Assembly (NCBI GenBank): GCA_021737545.1
Contig: JAIPDT010000008.1
Location: 1 to 37,233, forward strand
Length of the DNA stretch: 37,233 bases
Reading direction: 5' to 3'
From: Desulfobacteraceae bacterium
GTDB lineage: Bacteria > Desulfobacterota > Desulfobacteria > Desulfobacterales > Desulfosalsimonadaceae
The notes below the pieces were generated by a model, which ran no database searches, was not told the origin of the DNA, and was given only the letters and a program-made list of their open reading frames with translations. Numbering within the stretch: the first letter of the stretch is position 1; every line of letters starts with the position of its first letter. This document shows positions 8,473 through 18,020 of the stretch, one piece after another. The translations under genes and the position numbers were made by a program.

Positions 8473-10152
8473 TCAATGTACCACCAGAGTCTGGGATCTT
8501 TCCTTGGCTTTTTCCAGTTCTTCTCCGCCGATGACAGAGGCGGTATCCACTACCACCTGCACCTGTCTGAATTCGCTGGTTTCCACCGCGGTTATGTGGA
8601 GCTGACCTTCGCCGTTTAAATCAAAGGTGATTTCAATTGGCAGGTCAGCCGGCAGGTTGGGGGGCAGGTGCAGAATCGCGGTCTTGATTTCCTCCGCGTT
8701 TTCTATAGGGATCTCGATATCGCTGGTCTCGCTTTCCATTATTCGTATTAATACAGTTTTCTGATTTTCCACTGCGGTGTAGAACTTTTTTTTTGCATTG
8801 ACAGGCACTGCTGTATTGCGCAGCACCACATTGAAAACGATTTCTTCGTCGGTGGGGTTATGGGCCACTACTCCGAAGCTCTTGCTGGTGACATTTTTGA
8901 CCCGCAGCATGGCATTTTCAACAGAGGGCAGAGTATAGCCGGTATCGTCAGCGAGTTCCTGGGCCGCTTTTTTGAAATCATCGGCAGAGATCTCGCTTTT
9001 TTTGATCATTTCCGAAAGATTTTCAGGGCGGTCGATTTCCTTCTTGGTTTTTTCCGAAATCCGGCGTACCAAATCGTCGTTTAAGGCCAGTTTCCAGCCG
9101 TAGATGGCCGCGCCCTTGGCTACGGCCTCGTCCGGATCAAAAACCTTGGGCGCTATGGAGAATTCTTTTTCAATGCGTTTTGCCACCTGGGGCATGCGGG
9201 TGGCTCCTCCCACCAGGATGATTTCGTCGAAACCTTCATAGCCTTTGCCCCGGGCGGCCCCAAGCATTTCGCTGGTAAAATCCACCGTCCGCTCCAAAAG
9301 ATCTTCGGTGAGTTCCTCGAATTTTTCACGCTCGAGGATCATCTTCACCCGGTTGCCTCCGTGGGTTACGGAGACAGGGGTTTTGGGGCGCTGGCTGAGG
9401 ATTTTTTTGGCTTTTTCAGCCGAAAGCTGCAGATCCTGCCACGTGTCGGGATCGTCTAAAATATCTTCTTTTATTCCGGTTTCTTCCTGGAATTTTTCCA
9501 CCAGATAGGCAACTATCCGGTCGTCCCAGTCCTTGCCGCCCAGGTTGTGGTCGCCTCCGGTACAGATTACCTCCACCGAGTCCGCGCGGATATCGATCAT
9601 GGTGACGTCAAAGGTGCCGCCTCCCAGGTCGTATACAAGCACTACCTTTTCACTGGAGGTGTCTAAAGATCCATAGGCGATAGCAGCTGCGGTGGGCTCG
9701 TTTATAATCTGGCGTACGTTAAAACCCGCGATTTCTCCGGCTTTGCGTGTGGCCTCGCGCTCGTTGATTCCGAAATAGGCGGGGCACGTAATCACCACGT
9801 CCGTAATTTCTTCTGAAAGATATTGTCCCGCATCCTGGGCCAGTTTTTTTAATATGTAGGACGAGATTTCTTCAGGCCGGTAATGTTCCGAGCCGTACTC
9901 GAAAATGAAATTTGGTTCTCCCATAGAGCGCTTGATAAAACTGACCACCTCGTTGGGATACAGCTTGGCGCTTTCCTTGGCCACCTCTCCGACCACGATA
10001 TTGTTTTCATCAAAGAAAACAACCGACGGGGTGACCCTTTCGTTTTCCGCATTGGGTATAATAACCGCTTTGCCGTATTCATCCACATAAGAAATTGAGG
10101 AATAGGTGGTTCCCAGATCAATGCCGTATATACGTTTGATTTTATTGTTCAT
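8473..10152 (-). CDS. Hsp70 (DnaK)-family chaperone, short form (559 aa)
   Basis: MNNKIKRIYGIDLGTTYSSISYV, VVITCPAYFGINEREATRKAGEIAGFNVRQIINEPTAAAIAYG, VYDLGGGTFDVTMIDI, EIILVGGATRMPQV. Start at 10152 preferred over the ORF track start 10236. Confidence 0.93.
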   Translation of the reverse strand: MNNKIKRIYGIDLGTTYSSISYVDEYGKAVIIPNAENERVTPSVVFFDENNIVVGEVAKESAKLYPNEVVSFIKRSMGEPNFIFEYGSEHYRPEEISSYILKKLAQDAGQYLSEEITDVVITCPAYFGINEREATRKAGEIAGFNVRQIINEPTAAAIAYGSLDTSSEKVVLVYDLGGGTFDVTMIDIRADSVEVICTGGDHNLGGKDWDDRIVAYLVEKFQEETGIKEDILDDPDTWQDLQLSAEKAKKILSQRPKTPVSVTHGGNRVKMILEREKFEELTEDLLERTVDFTSEMLGAARGKGYEGFDEIILVGGATRMPQVAKRIEKEFSIAPKVFDPDEAVAKGAAIYGWKLALNDDLVRRISEKTKKEIDRPENLSEMIKKSEISADDFKKAAQELADDTGYTLPSVENAMLRVKNVTSKSFGVVAHNPTDEEIVFNVVLRNTAVPVNAKKKFYTAVENQKTVLIRIMESETSDIEIPIENAEEIKTAILHLPPNLPADLPIEITFDLNGEGQLHITAVETSEFRQVQVVVDTASVIGGEELEKAKERSQTLVVH

Positions 10153-10769
10153 CAGTATGTATTGCCCTCTTTGCCTGTTGCATTGATATATACATATACG
10201 GCTACCATCTCCGGCCGGAGCACTTTGCCCTCCCATTCATAGCCCGGCCGCAAGCTGCCGGCGACCTTTTTGTCCATTTCCGGATCATGTGTTTCTACTT
10301 TTTTGACCACGCGCTGACGGGCATTGTCAAAATGTTCGGTATTGCATGTAAACGGCGTGACGCCTTGCCAGGAAAAAAGATCCTCTATGTCCGAGGCAAT
10401 GTCTTCGAGAAAGCCCAGCAGGCTCGGCAGAGTTTCTTCGCTTGGGGGGTCGTCTTCGTAATGAGCCTTAAATTTCCTGATATCGTCAATGATCTTAATG
10501 GCATCGGTTATCATGGAGTGGAAATGTTTCTTTATAAGACCCTCGCGGTATTCCTGCAGTTCCTGGTGCAGTCCGTCAATTATACGGTTTTTGTGCTCAT
10601 CGTACTTGAGTTTGGTTTCAAATTCGCCTGCCAGTGAACGCATCTGTGCTCTGAGGTCGTCTACCGCGGCCATCAAACTTTTTTCTGAACCGTTTTTTTC
10701 ATTGAATTCGAGGCTTACTTCGAATTCGTCTTCCGGTTCTTGTTCTTCGTTGTCTTCTTCCTGCATCAT
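10152..10769 (-). CDS. GrpE-like nucleotide exchange factor
   Basis: 205 aa; acidic N-terminus, coiled coil, DGLHQELQEYREGLIKKHFHSMITDAIKIIDDIRKF, PGYEWEGKVLRPEMVAVYV; TGATG overlap with the Hsp70 gene. Confidence 0.75.
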   Translation of the reverse strand: MMQEEDNEEQEPEDEFEVSLEFNEKNGSEKSLMAAVDDLRAQMRSLAGEFETKLKYDEHKNRIIDGLHQELQEYREGLIKKHFHSMITDAIKIIDDIRKFKAHYEDDPPSEETLPSLLGFLEDIASDIEDLFSWQGVTPFTCNTEHFDNARQRVVKKVETHDPEMDKKVAGSLRPGYEWEGKVLRPEMVAVYVYINATGKEGNTY

Positions 10770-10846
10770 TGCCCGGCTGCTCGGAGTATTTTGAAATACA
10801 ACTTACCTGAACACTGTTATAAGATAAAAGATACCTGCCCGAATTG

Positions 10847-11512
10847 TCAAGAAAAATCCTTTATTTCCTTTTTGATCCAGTCTGTCCATCCGTGGATACC
10901 TTCACCGGTTTTGGCGGAAACCTCAAATACCGAGATGTCAGGGTTTAATTCGGCGGCCCGCTGTCTTAAAACCGTGGTCTCGAAATCCGCAAGCTCCATC
11001 ATGTCTATTTTATTGATTACAAGTACATCGGATATGCTAAACATCAGGGGGTATTTCATGGGCTTGTCGTCGCCTTCGGGCACGCTTAATATCATTGCGT
11101 TTCTTATGGCGCCGGTGTCAAACTCTGCAGGGCAGACAAGGTTGCCGACGTTTTCTATAAAGATCAGGTCGAAATTCTGCGACCCTATGCCTTCGAGTCC
11201 GGTTTTGACCATTGCGGCATCCAGGTGGCAGAATCCGCCTGTGCGCAGCTGGACAGCCTCAATCCCTGCGTTTCGGATCTTTTCGGCATCCACCGTGGAA
11301 TCGATGTCCGCTTCGATTACTCCGATTTTAAGATCACCTCCGATGGCGGCCGCTGTTTTAAGCAGCAAACTTGTCTTGCCCGCCCCGGGCGAGGACATAA
11401 GGTTTATTACAAAGGTTTTGTCCCTCCGGAGCTTGTCGCGCAATTGCTGAGCCGCGGCGTCGTTGTCCGAAAGTATGTCTTCTCTTACCTCAAAGAGCTT
11501 AATTCCCTCCAT
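10847..11512 (-). CDS. hypB: Hydrogenase nickel incorporation GTPase HypB
   Basis: INLMSSPGAGKTSLLLKT, GVIEADIDSTVDAEKI, LRTGGFCHLDA, FIENVGNLVCPAEFDTG, LVINKIDMMEL. Confidence 0.95.
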   Translation of the reverse strand: MEGIKLFEVREDILSDNDAAAQQLRDKLRRDKTFVINLMSSPGAGKTSLLLKTAAAIGGDLKIGVIEADIDSTVDAEKIRNAGIEAVQLRTGGFCHLDAAMVKTGLEGIGSQNFDLIFIENVGNLVCPAEFDTGAIRNAMILSVPEGDDKPMKYPLMFSISDVLVINKIDMMELADFETTVLRQRAAELNPDISVFEVSAKTGEGIHGWTDWIKKEIKDFS

Positions 11513-11866
11513 TTATACAGCCTCCATATCCTTGATATAGTATTGCCTCCCGGAGACAAGGGAAAAATCGCCGATGCCGGCGCAGTTCGGGCACTCGATT
11601 GCCCCGAGATCTTTCCTGGTGATATGCATTGTCTGATCGCAGTTTCTGCATTTAAGAACGATAGGGAGCCTTTCAATTCTGAGTTTTGCCCCGCCGGCAA
11701 GCGTCTGTCTGCTCAGATAGTCGAAGTAGTGCTGGAGCCACCTGTCTTCCAGATCGCTTAATTCTCCGATATGCAGGGTAATGGATACTACCCGGCTGAC
11801 CCGGTTTTTTTCAGCGTGTTTTAGCACGATGTTTAAGATACTTTCGGTTACCGGCAGTTCATGCAT
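11513..11866 (-). CDS. hypA: Hydrogenase maturation nickel metallochaperone HypA
   Basis: MHELPVTESILNIVLKHAEKNRVSRVVSITLHIGELSDLE; zinc motif CRNC...CPNC. Confidence 0.95.
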   Translation of the reverse strand: MHELPVTESILNIVLKHAEKNRVSRVVSITLHIGELSDLEDRWLQHYFDYLSRQTLAGGAKLRIERLPIVLKCRNCDQTMHITRKDLGAIECPNCAGIGDFSLVSGRQYYIKDMEAV

Positions 11867-11889
11867 AACTTAAATTGTCTTCTATGGGG

Positions 11890-12570
11890 TCATATAAGGG
11901 CAAGAGTCTCTTTTTCCATTAACCGCGCTGCGTGCTCAATGGAAACCGCATATGAAATGTCGGTTTTGATGGGGGCCTCGGCGCTTTGCCGCAAGTGCTC
12001 GGGCATCAGATCCTGAGGCAAGAACCTGCCGCCTACCACTCCGATGATCCGGCCGTCGTACAGGTTGACAAGAGGAGCTCCGATGGAGCCGTCATGAATC
12101 AGGGTATCAAAAAGAAAAATCCGGGTTTGGTTTTTACTCAGAATTTTGCCGGCGACCGCAGCCTGTTTTATTAACTGGGTGTAAATGTGATAATATCCGA
12201 ATGGGTAGCCCAGACAGGCTACTGAATTGCCGATGGGAACCTCTTCGGGAATGCCCATGACATGATCCGGCATTGAGACCTCGACTTCCTGTCCGAATTT
12301 AAGCAGGGCAAGATCTCGTTCCCTGTCGATTTGCCGTATCTCGAGAGGTATTGGGGCGACTGTTTCCTCCCGTACAGGAGCAAAACCGGGGTGTTCTTCC
12401 ATCGGAACCGCCATTAGATCCGTAATTCCGATAATAAGATGGGCGGCTGTCAACAGATAGCCCCTGGGATGTATCAGAAAGGCGGTTCCCCTGAAGGCCA
12501 CTTGCTCGCCTTCTTTTTTAAACAGCATCATGGCGGCGCCCTTGTACTGAAAGTATATATTCTGGAGCAT
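11890..12570 (-). CDS. Trypsin-like (S1C) serine protease-family protein
   Basis: GTAFLIHPRGYLLTAAHLI (His), DRERDLALLKF (Asp), HDGSIGAPLVNLYDGRIIGVVGG (Ser in a GSIGAPL context). Confidence 0.8.
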   Translation of the reverse strand: MLQNIYFQYKGAAMMLFKKEGEQVAFRGTAFLIHPRGYLLTAAHLIIGITDLMAVPMEEHPGFAPVREETVAPIPLEIRQIDRERDLALLKFGQEVEVSMPDHVMGIPEEVPIGNSVACLGYPFGYYHIYTQLIKQAAVAGKILSKNQTRIFLFDTLIHDGSIGAPLVNLYDGRIIGVVGGRFLPQDLMPEHLRQSAEAPIKTDISYAVSIEHAARLMEKETLALI

Positions 12571-12591
12571 AACAGGTCCTTTATTCTTTTG

Positions 12592-13518
12592 TTATTCGAT
12601 CCATTCATCGACCCTTTCCGGATGGTGACGGATCCATCTGAGTGCTTTTTCGTATGGATAGCGTCCCTGGTCTTCCCGGATCCAAAGCATTAGTTGTCCG
12701 ATGTCTTCGGGCTGCCAGTAAAAATTGTCCAGAAAACGATATGCCGCGGGCATCTCCTTTTCCAGCCCCCGGCGCGCTATTGTGGCAATATGGCCTTTGC
12801 CGCCGAATATCGCCTCGGGGTCATCCAGGAATTTTAGTTCCCACCGGGCAAACATCCAGTGCGGCAGCCACCCGGTGACCACGATCCATTTCTGGTGCCT
12901 GATTGCGTTTGAAAGTTCGGCCACCATGGAGACTTCGGTGCCCTCCACCAGGCGGAAATCATTCTCGAGTCCGTAAGCCTCCATTGCCCGGCGGGTATTT
13001 CTCATGATGCCCGCTTTCGGATCAATGCCGATGATCCGGTGATTAAATTTTTCAGCATTCTCTTTTAATTCCGCTATTGAATCCACGGTTATATACGGCC
13101 TGTTGCGGATTCCGGTGCCCGCGGTCAGGCGGCCCAAGGTGATATTCGGAACCACCAGCCCGGTTTTTGTCCCTTCAAGGTTGGGGCCCAGATTGACTAC
13201 CCTGTCTTTGAACTTTTTATAATAGTGGGCCTGAGTATCAGGAAGCCAGGCGGAAACCATGGCGTCAGCTTTTTTTTCTGCAACTTCCTCCCACATACTG
13301 CCCGCATCTGTTTCTTTGAGATGACATCTGATGCCAAGCTTTTGTTCAAAAACCGCCTTTACGAGGTTCGCAGTGGCAATTGATGACGACCAGTCAGTAT
13401 GGACAATCCGGATGTACCCGGAATTTTTTTCCGCCCCGTTTCCGGCTGCTGCGAACAGGCCTAGCAGGCAGATCACGGAGGCGGTAAGAATAAGTGCAAG
13501 ACGGGGTGCGTGTTTCAT
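12592..13518 (-). CDS. Glycine betaine ABC-type substrate-binding protein (OpuAC-like)
   Basis: Signal peptide; IRIVHTDWSSSIATANLVKAVFEQKLG, DAMVSAWLPDTQAHYYKKFKDRVVNLGPN, IVVTGWLPHWMFARWELKFLDDP. Confidence 0.88.
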   Translation of the reverse strand: MKHAPRLALILTASVICLLGLFAAAGNGAEKNSGYIRIVHTDWSSSIATANLVKAVFEQKLGIRCHLKETDAGSMWEEVAEKKADAMVSAWLPDTQAHYYKKFKDRVVNLGPNLEGTKTGLVVPNITLGRLTAGTGIRNRPYITVDSIAELKENAEKFNHRIIGIDPKAGIMRNTRRAMEAYGLENDFRLVEGTEVSMVAELSNAIRHQKWIVVTGWLPHWMFARWELKFLDDPEAIFGGKGHIATIARRGLEKEMPAAYRFLDNFYWQPEDIGQLMLWIREDQGRYPYEKALRWIRHHPERVDEWIE

Positions 13519-13565
13519 TCTTTTTTTCCTCCTTGCTCATAATAGATGAGGTTTTTCCGGATTGT

Positions 13566-15203
13566 TTACCATAGTCGCCTGCGTCCGAATGTCTTGTCAA
13601 GCGGCGGCTTGGTTTTGATTTTAAATTGCCTGGTTTCCCTGGCGCCGACAGTGATTTCACTGGGAGCTGCGTACTCGGATAGGCCCCGGTACAGAGCAAG
13701 GCACATTCCCAGCAAAACCAGGGCAAACGGCAGCCCCGTAATAATTGTGGCTGTTTGCAGGGCCACCAGGCCGCCGCCGACCAGCAGAGAAGCGGCCACA
13801 ACGCCTTCCAGAATCGCCCAGAACAGCCTTGAGAGCACCGGAGGATTGGGGTTGCCTCCCGAGGTGATGATGTCTATGACCATGGACCCCGAGTCCGAAG
13901 AGGTTACAAAAAAGGTTGTGATGACTATTATAGCCAGGCTGGATGTTACAACAGATAGCGGAAAATTTTCCAGCAACACGAACAGGGAGACAGGAATGTT
14001 TTCCTGGACTGACCGTGCAATGCCTCCTGCACCGAACATTTCGATAAACAGGGCGGTGTTGCCGAAAATGGTAAGCCATAAAAAAGTCACCATCGTGGGT
14101 ACAAGAAGCACGCCCAGAATGAATTGCCTGATAGATCGGCCGTAGGAGACCCTGGCGATGAACATTCCCACAAAAGGCGACCAGGCGATCCACCACGACC
14201 AGTAGAAAATGGTCCAGCCCTGCTGCCACTGGGTATGTTCATAGGTTTCGTTCCAGGTGCTCAATTGCGGCAGATGCTGGATATAGTAGCCTATGTTTTC
14301 CAGCAGTGCATCCATGACGAACAGGGTGGGGCCCACCAGCATAACGAACAAGGCCAGAAGTGCGGCAAAGCCGATGTTGATTTCGCTTAAGCGGCGGATG
14401 CCCTTGTCCAGGCCCTTGATCACCGACCATGTCGCCACGGCGGTGATACATCCTATAAGAATAACCTGTATGGTCGGGGATTGGCCTATGCCCAGAAGGT
14501 AATCGAGTCCGGCGTTGACTTGCTGAACTCCGAGCCCCAGGGAGGTGGCCACCCCGAAAAGCGTTGCCACCGTGGCCAGGATATCGATGATGTTGCCGGC
14601 CCAGCCGTATATGCGGTCGCCGAAAAGCGGGTAAAATGCCGTTCGAATCGACAGAGGCAGCCCCCTGTTAAAGGAAAAAAAGGCCAGGGAAAGTCCTACC
14701 ATGCTATAAATCGCCCATGGATGCAGGCCCCAGTGCAGAAAGGTTATATCCATGGCCTTTCTGGCCGCCTCCGTAGTGCCGGGCTCAGTCAGGGGATTGG
14801 CAACGTAGTGAAACATTGGTTCCGCCACTCCGTAGAAAAGCAACCCGATCCCCATGCCGGCCGAAAAAAGCATTGCAAACCAGCCAGGGGTGGAAAATTC
14901 CGGGCGGGCGTCCGGTCCTCCCAGACGAATGTCTCCGAATCTTCCGGCCAGCAGCACCAGGATAAAAACCAGCACTATGTTGACCGTCCATATAAACAGC
15001 CAGCCGGCGTAATCTGATATCGCATTCTGCATCTGCTCGAAAATATCGCCCACGTATTGCTGAAAGACAATGGTGGTGACAACGAAAAAGACGATCAATG
15101 CCGCGGATATAAAAAATACCTGGGGATGGATATCAAGGTGAAACCACCCCTGCTCTTTTTCCTGTTCCCCGCCGACTTGCTGCTTATCACGAATTTCTGT
15201 CAT
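13566..15203 (-). CDS. BCCT-family (betaine/carnitine/choline) transporter
   Basis: 545 aa; GMGIGLLFYGVAEPMFHY, HWGLHPWAIYSMVGLSLAFFSFN, FYWSWWIAWSPFVGMFIARVSYGRSIRQFILGVLLVP, TSSDSGSMVIDIITSGG. Confidence 0.95.
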   Translation of the reverse strand: MTEIRDKQQVGGEQEKEQGWFHLDIHPQVFFISAALIVFFVVTTIVFQQYVGDIFEQMQNAISDYAGWLFIWTVNIVLVFILVLLAGRFGDIRLGGPDARPEFSTPGWFAMLFSAGMGIGLLFYGVAEPMFHYVANPLTEPGTTEAARKAMDITFLHWGLHPWAIYSMVGLSLAFFSFNRGLPLSIRTAFYPLFGDRIYGWAGNIIDILATVATLFGVATSLGLGVQQVNAGLDYLLGIGQSPTIQVILIGCITAVATWSVIKGLDKGIRRLSEINIGFAALLALFVMLVGPTLFVMDALLENIGYYIQHLPQLSTWNETYEHTQWQQGWTIFYWSWWIAWSPFVGMFIARVSYGRSIRQFILGVLLVPTMVTFLWLTIFGNTALFIEMFGAGGIARSVQENIPVSLFVLLENFPLSVVTSSLAIIVITTFFVTSSDSGSMVIDIITSGGNPNPPVLSRLFWAILEGVVAASLLVGGGLVALQTATIITGLPFALVLLGMCLALYRGLSEYAAPSEITVGARETRQFKIKTKPPLDKTFGRRRLW

Positions 15204-15485
15204 GGCATGCCTTTCTTTGCTGCAGGAGTTATTTCAATAATATATTATATACTATAATTCTAAAATAAAATAAGATCAAATTCTCTTGTCTCCTTGCATA
15301 ACTTCTGCTCATGACCATATTAAAAAACATACAATTTCAGAAAACAATAGCATTTTACGCAGTTGACGAAACAGATGAAATCCTATAAACTATTTAATAC
15401 AATGTTTTAATTTTATAATTTCGTTCATGCAAGCGTGGGAATCGATTTTTAAAGAAACCAAAAAGATTGAAAAAGCGGGATAAAA

Positions 15486-15908
15486 ATGGGAAGATTACGT
15501 AGATATGCCAATACAAAGAGCCAGGAGCGGATGGGAAAAATATTTGAAATGCGCCGCAAGGGATATCGGTGGGCCCGGATTGCCGAGGAATGCGGAATGG
15601 GTGTCGCCAATGTCCAGCAGGCCTATTACCGGGAATGCCGTTACAGAAAGACAGCCTTTGAATGTCCTTTTATTGAATACATCGGCACCCATACCTACAA
15701 TGTTATTCGTAAATGTTTCGGCGAAAAGATTTTAACCGACCCCCAGCAGCTGACAGCATTTGAAAATATCAAGGCCATGCTGTGCTGGCCGGGAGTGGGG
15801 ACAAAAACCATTCAGGACCTTTCCGAGGGCTTGGAAGAAGCAGGCTACGATGGTTTTGATCCGGCAGAGGCCTACAGACAGATATTCCAGCCTCGTGCCC
15901 GCCGCTAA
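15486..15908 (+). CDS. Small putative DNA-binding protein: N-terminal HTH-like plus RNAP alpha-CTD-like helix-hairpin-helix region
   Basis: 140 aa; KIFEMRRKGYRWARIAEECGMGVANVQQAYYREC (HTH-like) and LCWPGVGTKTIQDLSEGLEEAGYD (alpha-CTD/HhH-like). Confidence 0.6.
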   Translation: MGRLRRYANTKSQERMGKIFEMRRKGYRWARIAEECGMGVANVQQAYYRECRYRKTAFECPFIEYIGTHTYNVIRKCFGEKILTDPQQLTAFENIKAMLCWPGVGTKTIQDLSEGLEEAGYDGFDPAEAYRQIFQPRARR

Positions 15909-15947
15909 AGACTAAAGGTACAAAGTCCGGATCTGTAAAGGAGAGGA

Positions 15948-17915
15948 ATGAACCGCGAGATTGATGATAACCGGCCGACCGGTGACCGGCAGAGCGGCAG
16001 TTCGCCCTGGCAGCCCTGGAATGCCGGTCAGGAAAACAGCTATCGGATGTGGATCTTTCTTGCCGCCGTGCTGCTGCTTCTGGGCTGGAGCATGTACGCC
16101 TCCCGGGCCGGACCGGAGAAAATCAAATATACCACCTTTCTCCAGCAGTTAAATTCCGCCAATGTCGCCCAGGTAACCATCAAGGGGGATAAAATAACCG
16201 GCAGCCTCAAGGAGAAGGCACATAAACCGGCGGACCAGGTGACAGGCGCGGGTGGAGTTTTTACCGGTAAAGACTCGGGGCAGGACAACGGAGAAAAGGG
16301 GCCGGCATATAAAAAATTTGTAACTTATCTCCCGTCTTTTGGCGATCCTGACCTCATGGACGTGCTGCAATCGCAAAACGTTGCCGTGGAAACCGAGCCG
16401 GAAAGCGACACCAACTGGTGGTATCTGATTTTTACCCTGCTTCCCTTTGTGATCCTGGGATGGCTGATATACTCCCAGTTCAGGCAGTTTCAGGGGCAGG
16501 GGGGCGAAGGCCTGTTTTCCATAGGAAAAAGCAAGGCCCGGCTTTATGACCGCAGCCAGGAGTCCACCAGTTTCGATGATGTGGCCGGGGCCGAAGGGGC
16601 CAAGACCGAGCTTGCAGAAGTGGTATCTTTTTTAAAGGAACCGTCACGTATCCGCGATCTTGGGGCATCAGTGCCAAAGGGCGTAATGCTGGTAGGCCCG
16701 CCTGGTACGGGCAAGACGCTGCTTGCAAGGGCCGTGGCCGGCGAGGCTGACGTGCCGTTTTTCAGCATCACGGGCTCAGACTTCATGGAAATGTTTGTGG
16801 GCGTGGGTGCAAAGCGGGTGCGCAGTTTGTTTGCGGATGCCAAAAAAAATGCCCCCGGCATAATATTTATTGATGAAATGGACGCTATCGGCCGCCGAAG
16901 GGGGGCAGGGCTTGGAGGCGGTCATGACGAGCGGGAGCAGACTTTAAATCAACTGCTCTCGGAGCTCGACGGGTTCGAGGAAAATGAAAACGTAATCGTA
17001 ATGTGCGCCACCAATCGGCCGGACGTGCTTGATCCGGCGCTTATGCGGCCGGGTCGTTTCGATCGCAGGATCATTGTGGATTTGCCTACCACCGCCGACC
17101 GCCGCAAAATTCTGGGAATATATGCAGGAAACAAGCGTATTGCCGGGGATGTGGATTTGGATGCCCTTGCGCGCGGGACTCCGGGGTTTTCAGGCGCCGA
17201 TCTTGAAAACATGTTAAACGAAGCCGCTCTTTTGGCAGCCCGCCGGGAAAAAAAGATTATAGATAACGAGGATATAGAAGAGGCCAGGGACAAGATCCTT
17301 ATGGGTCTGGTGCGCCAGGGCCTGGCTCTGACAGAGGAGGAAAAACAGATGGTTGCCTACCATGAGGCCGGTCATGCCGTTGTGGGCGCCTCGCTTAAAT
17401 ATTCGGATCCGGTCTATAAGGTTTCCATCGTACCCCGAAGCCTTGCCATGGGCGCCACCCAGCAGTTTCCCGAAGGAGAAAAATACATATATCACAGGCA
17501 GTACCTGGCCGATCGGCTTGCGGTAATGATGGGCGGCAGGGCTGCTGAAATGCTGGTCTTTGATACCGCCACCAGCGGTGCGGGAAATGATCTTCAAAAC
17601 GCCACCCAGATCGCCCGGCAAATGGTTCTGGAATGGGGTATGAGCGGCCGGTTTGAACATATGGCCCTGGGGTCTAAGAGCGGCGAGGTGTTTTTGGGCG
17701 AAGAACTTGCAAAGACAAGGGAATACAGTGAAGATACCGCACGCGAAGTAGATCAGGAAGTGGAATCCTTGCTGAGCCATGCATTTTCCAGGGCCAAAAA
17801 AATCCTGGAGGAAAACCGCGAAGCCATGGATAAACTTGCCGAAATTCTTGTTGAAAAAGAAGAAGTCCCTGGAGCCCGGGTCTACGAACTGCTGGGCGGG
17901 AATCCTTCATATTGA
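15948..17915 (+). CDS. ftsH: ATP-dependent zinc metalloprotease FtsH
   Basis: [21 protein letters not shown] region [33 protein letters not shown] zinc motif; RBS AAAGGAGAGG. Confidence 0.97.
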   Translation: MNREIDDNRPTGDRQSGSSPWQPWNAGQENSYRMWIFLAAVLLLLGWSMYASRAGPEKIKYTTFLQQLNSANVAQVTIKGDKITGSLKEKAHKPADQVTGAGGVFTGKDSGQDNGEKGPAYKKFVTYLPSFGDPDLMDVLQSQNVAVETEPESDTNWWYLIFTLLPFVILGWLIYSQFRQFQGQGGEGLFSIGKSKARLYDRSQESTSFDDVAGAEGAKTELAEVVSFLKEPSRIRDLGASVPKGVMLVGPPGTGKTLLARAVAGEADVPFFSITGSDFMEMFVGVGAKRVRSLFADAKKNAPGIIFIDEMDAIGRRRGAGLGGGHDEREQTLNQLLSELDGFEENENVIVMCATNRPDVLDPALMRPGRFDRRIIVDLPTTADRRKILGIYAGNKRIAGDVDLDALARGTPGFSGADLENMLNEAALLAARREKKIIDNEDIEEARDKILMGLVRQGLALTEEEKQMVAYHEAGHAVVGASLKYSDPVYKVSIVPRSLAMGATQQFPEGEKYIYHRQYLADRLAVMMGGRAAEMLVFDTATSGAGNDLQNATQIARQMVLEWGMSGRFEHMALGSKSGEVFLGEELAKTREYSEDTAREVDQEVESLLSHAFSRAKKILEENREAMDKLAEILVEKEEVPGARVYELLGGNPSY

Positions 17916-18020
17916 CATTCTTTGCTAACTGATATAATATCCGCCTTTCGTTTAAAAGCGCCTTGCATACAAAGGTACAGGCTCCGGGCCTGTTTATAGA
18001 AATTTAAAAAGGAGATTCTC

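Noticed and set aside
10740-11450. 236-aa plus-strand ORF opposite hypB
   Set aside because: hypB on the other strand has all expected motifs; Ser-rich antisense artefact.
11890-12570. Trypsin-like protease as an inactive pseudoprotease
   Set aside because: His, Asp and Ser positions all appear present; only the oxyanion context (GSIGAPL instead of GNSGGPL) is unusual, not enough to claim inactivity.
13546-14145. Plus-strand ORFs opposite the BCCT transporter (also 14481-15017)
   Set aside because: Antisense of a clear BCCT family CDS.
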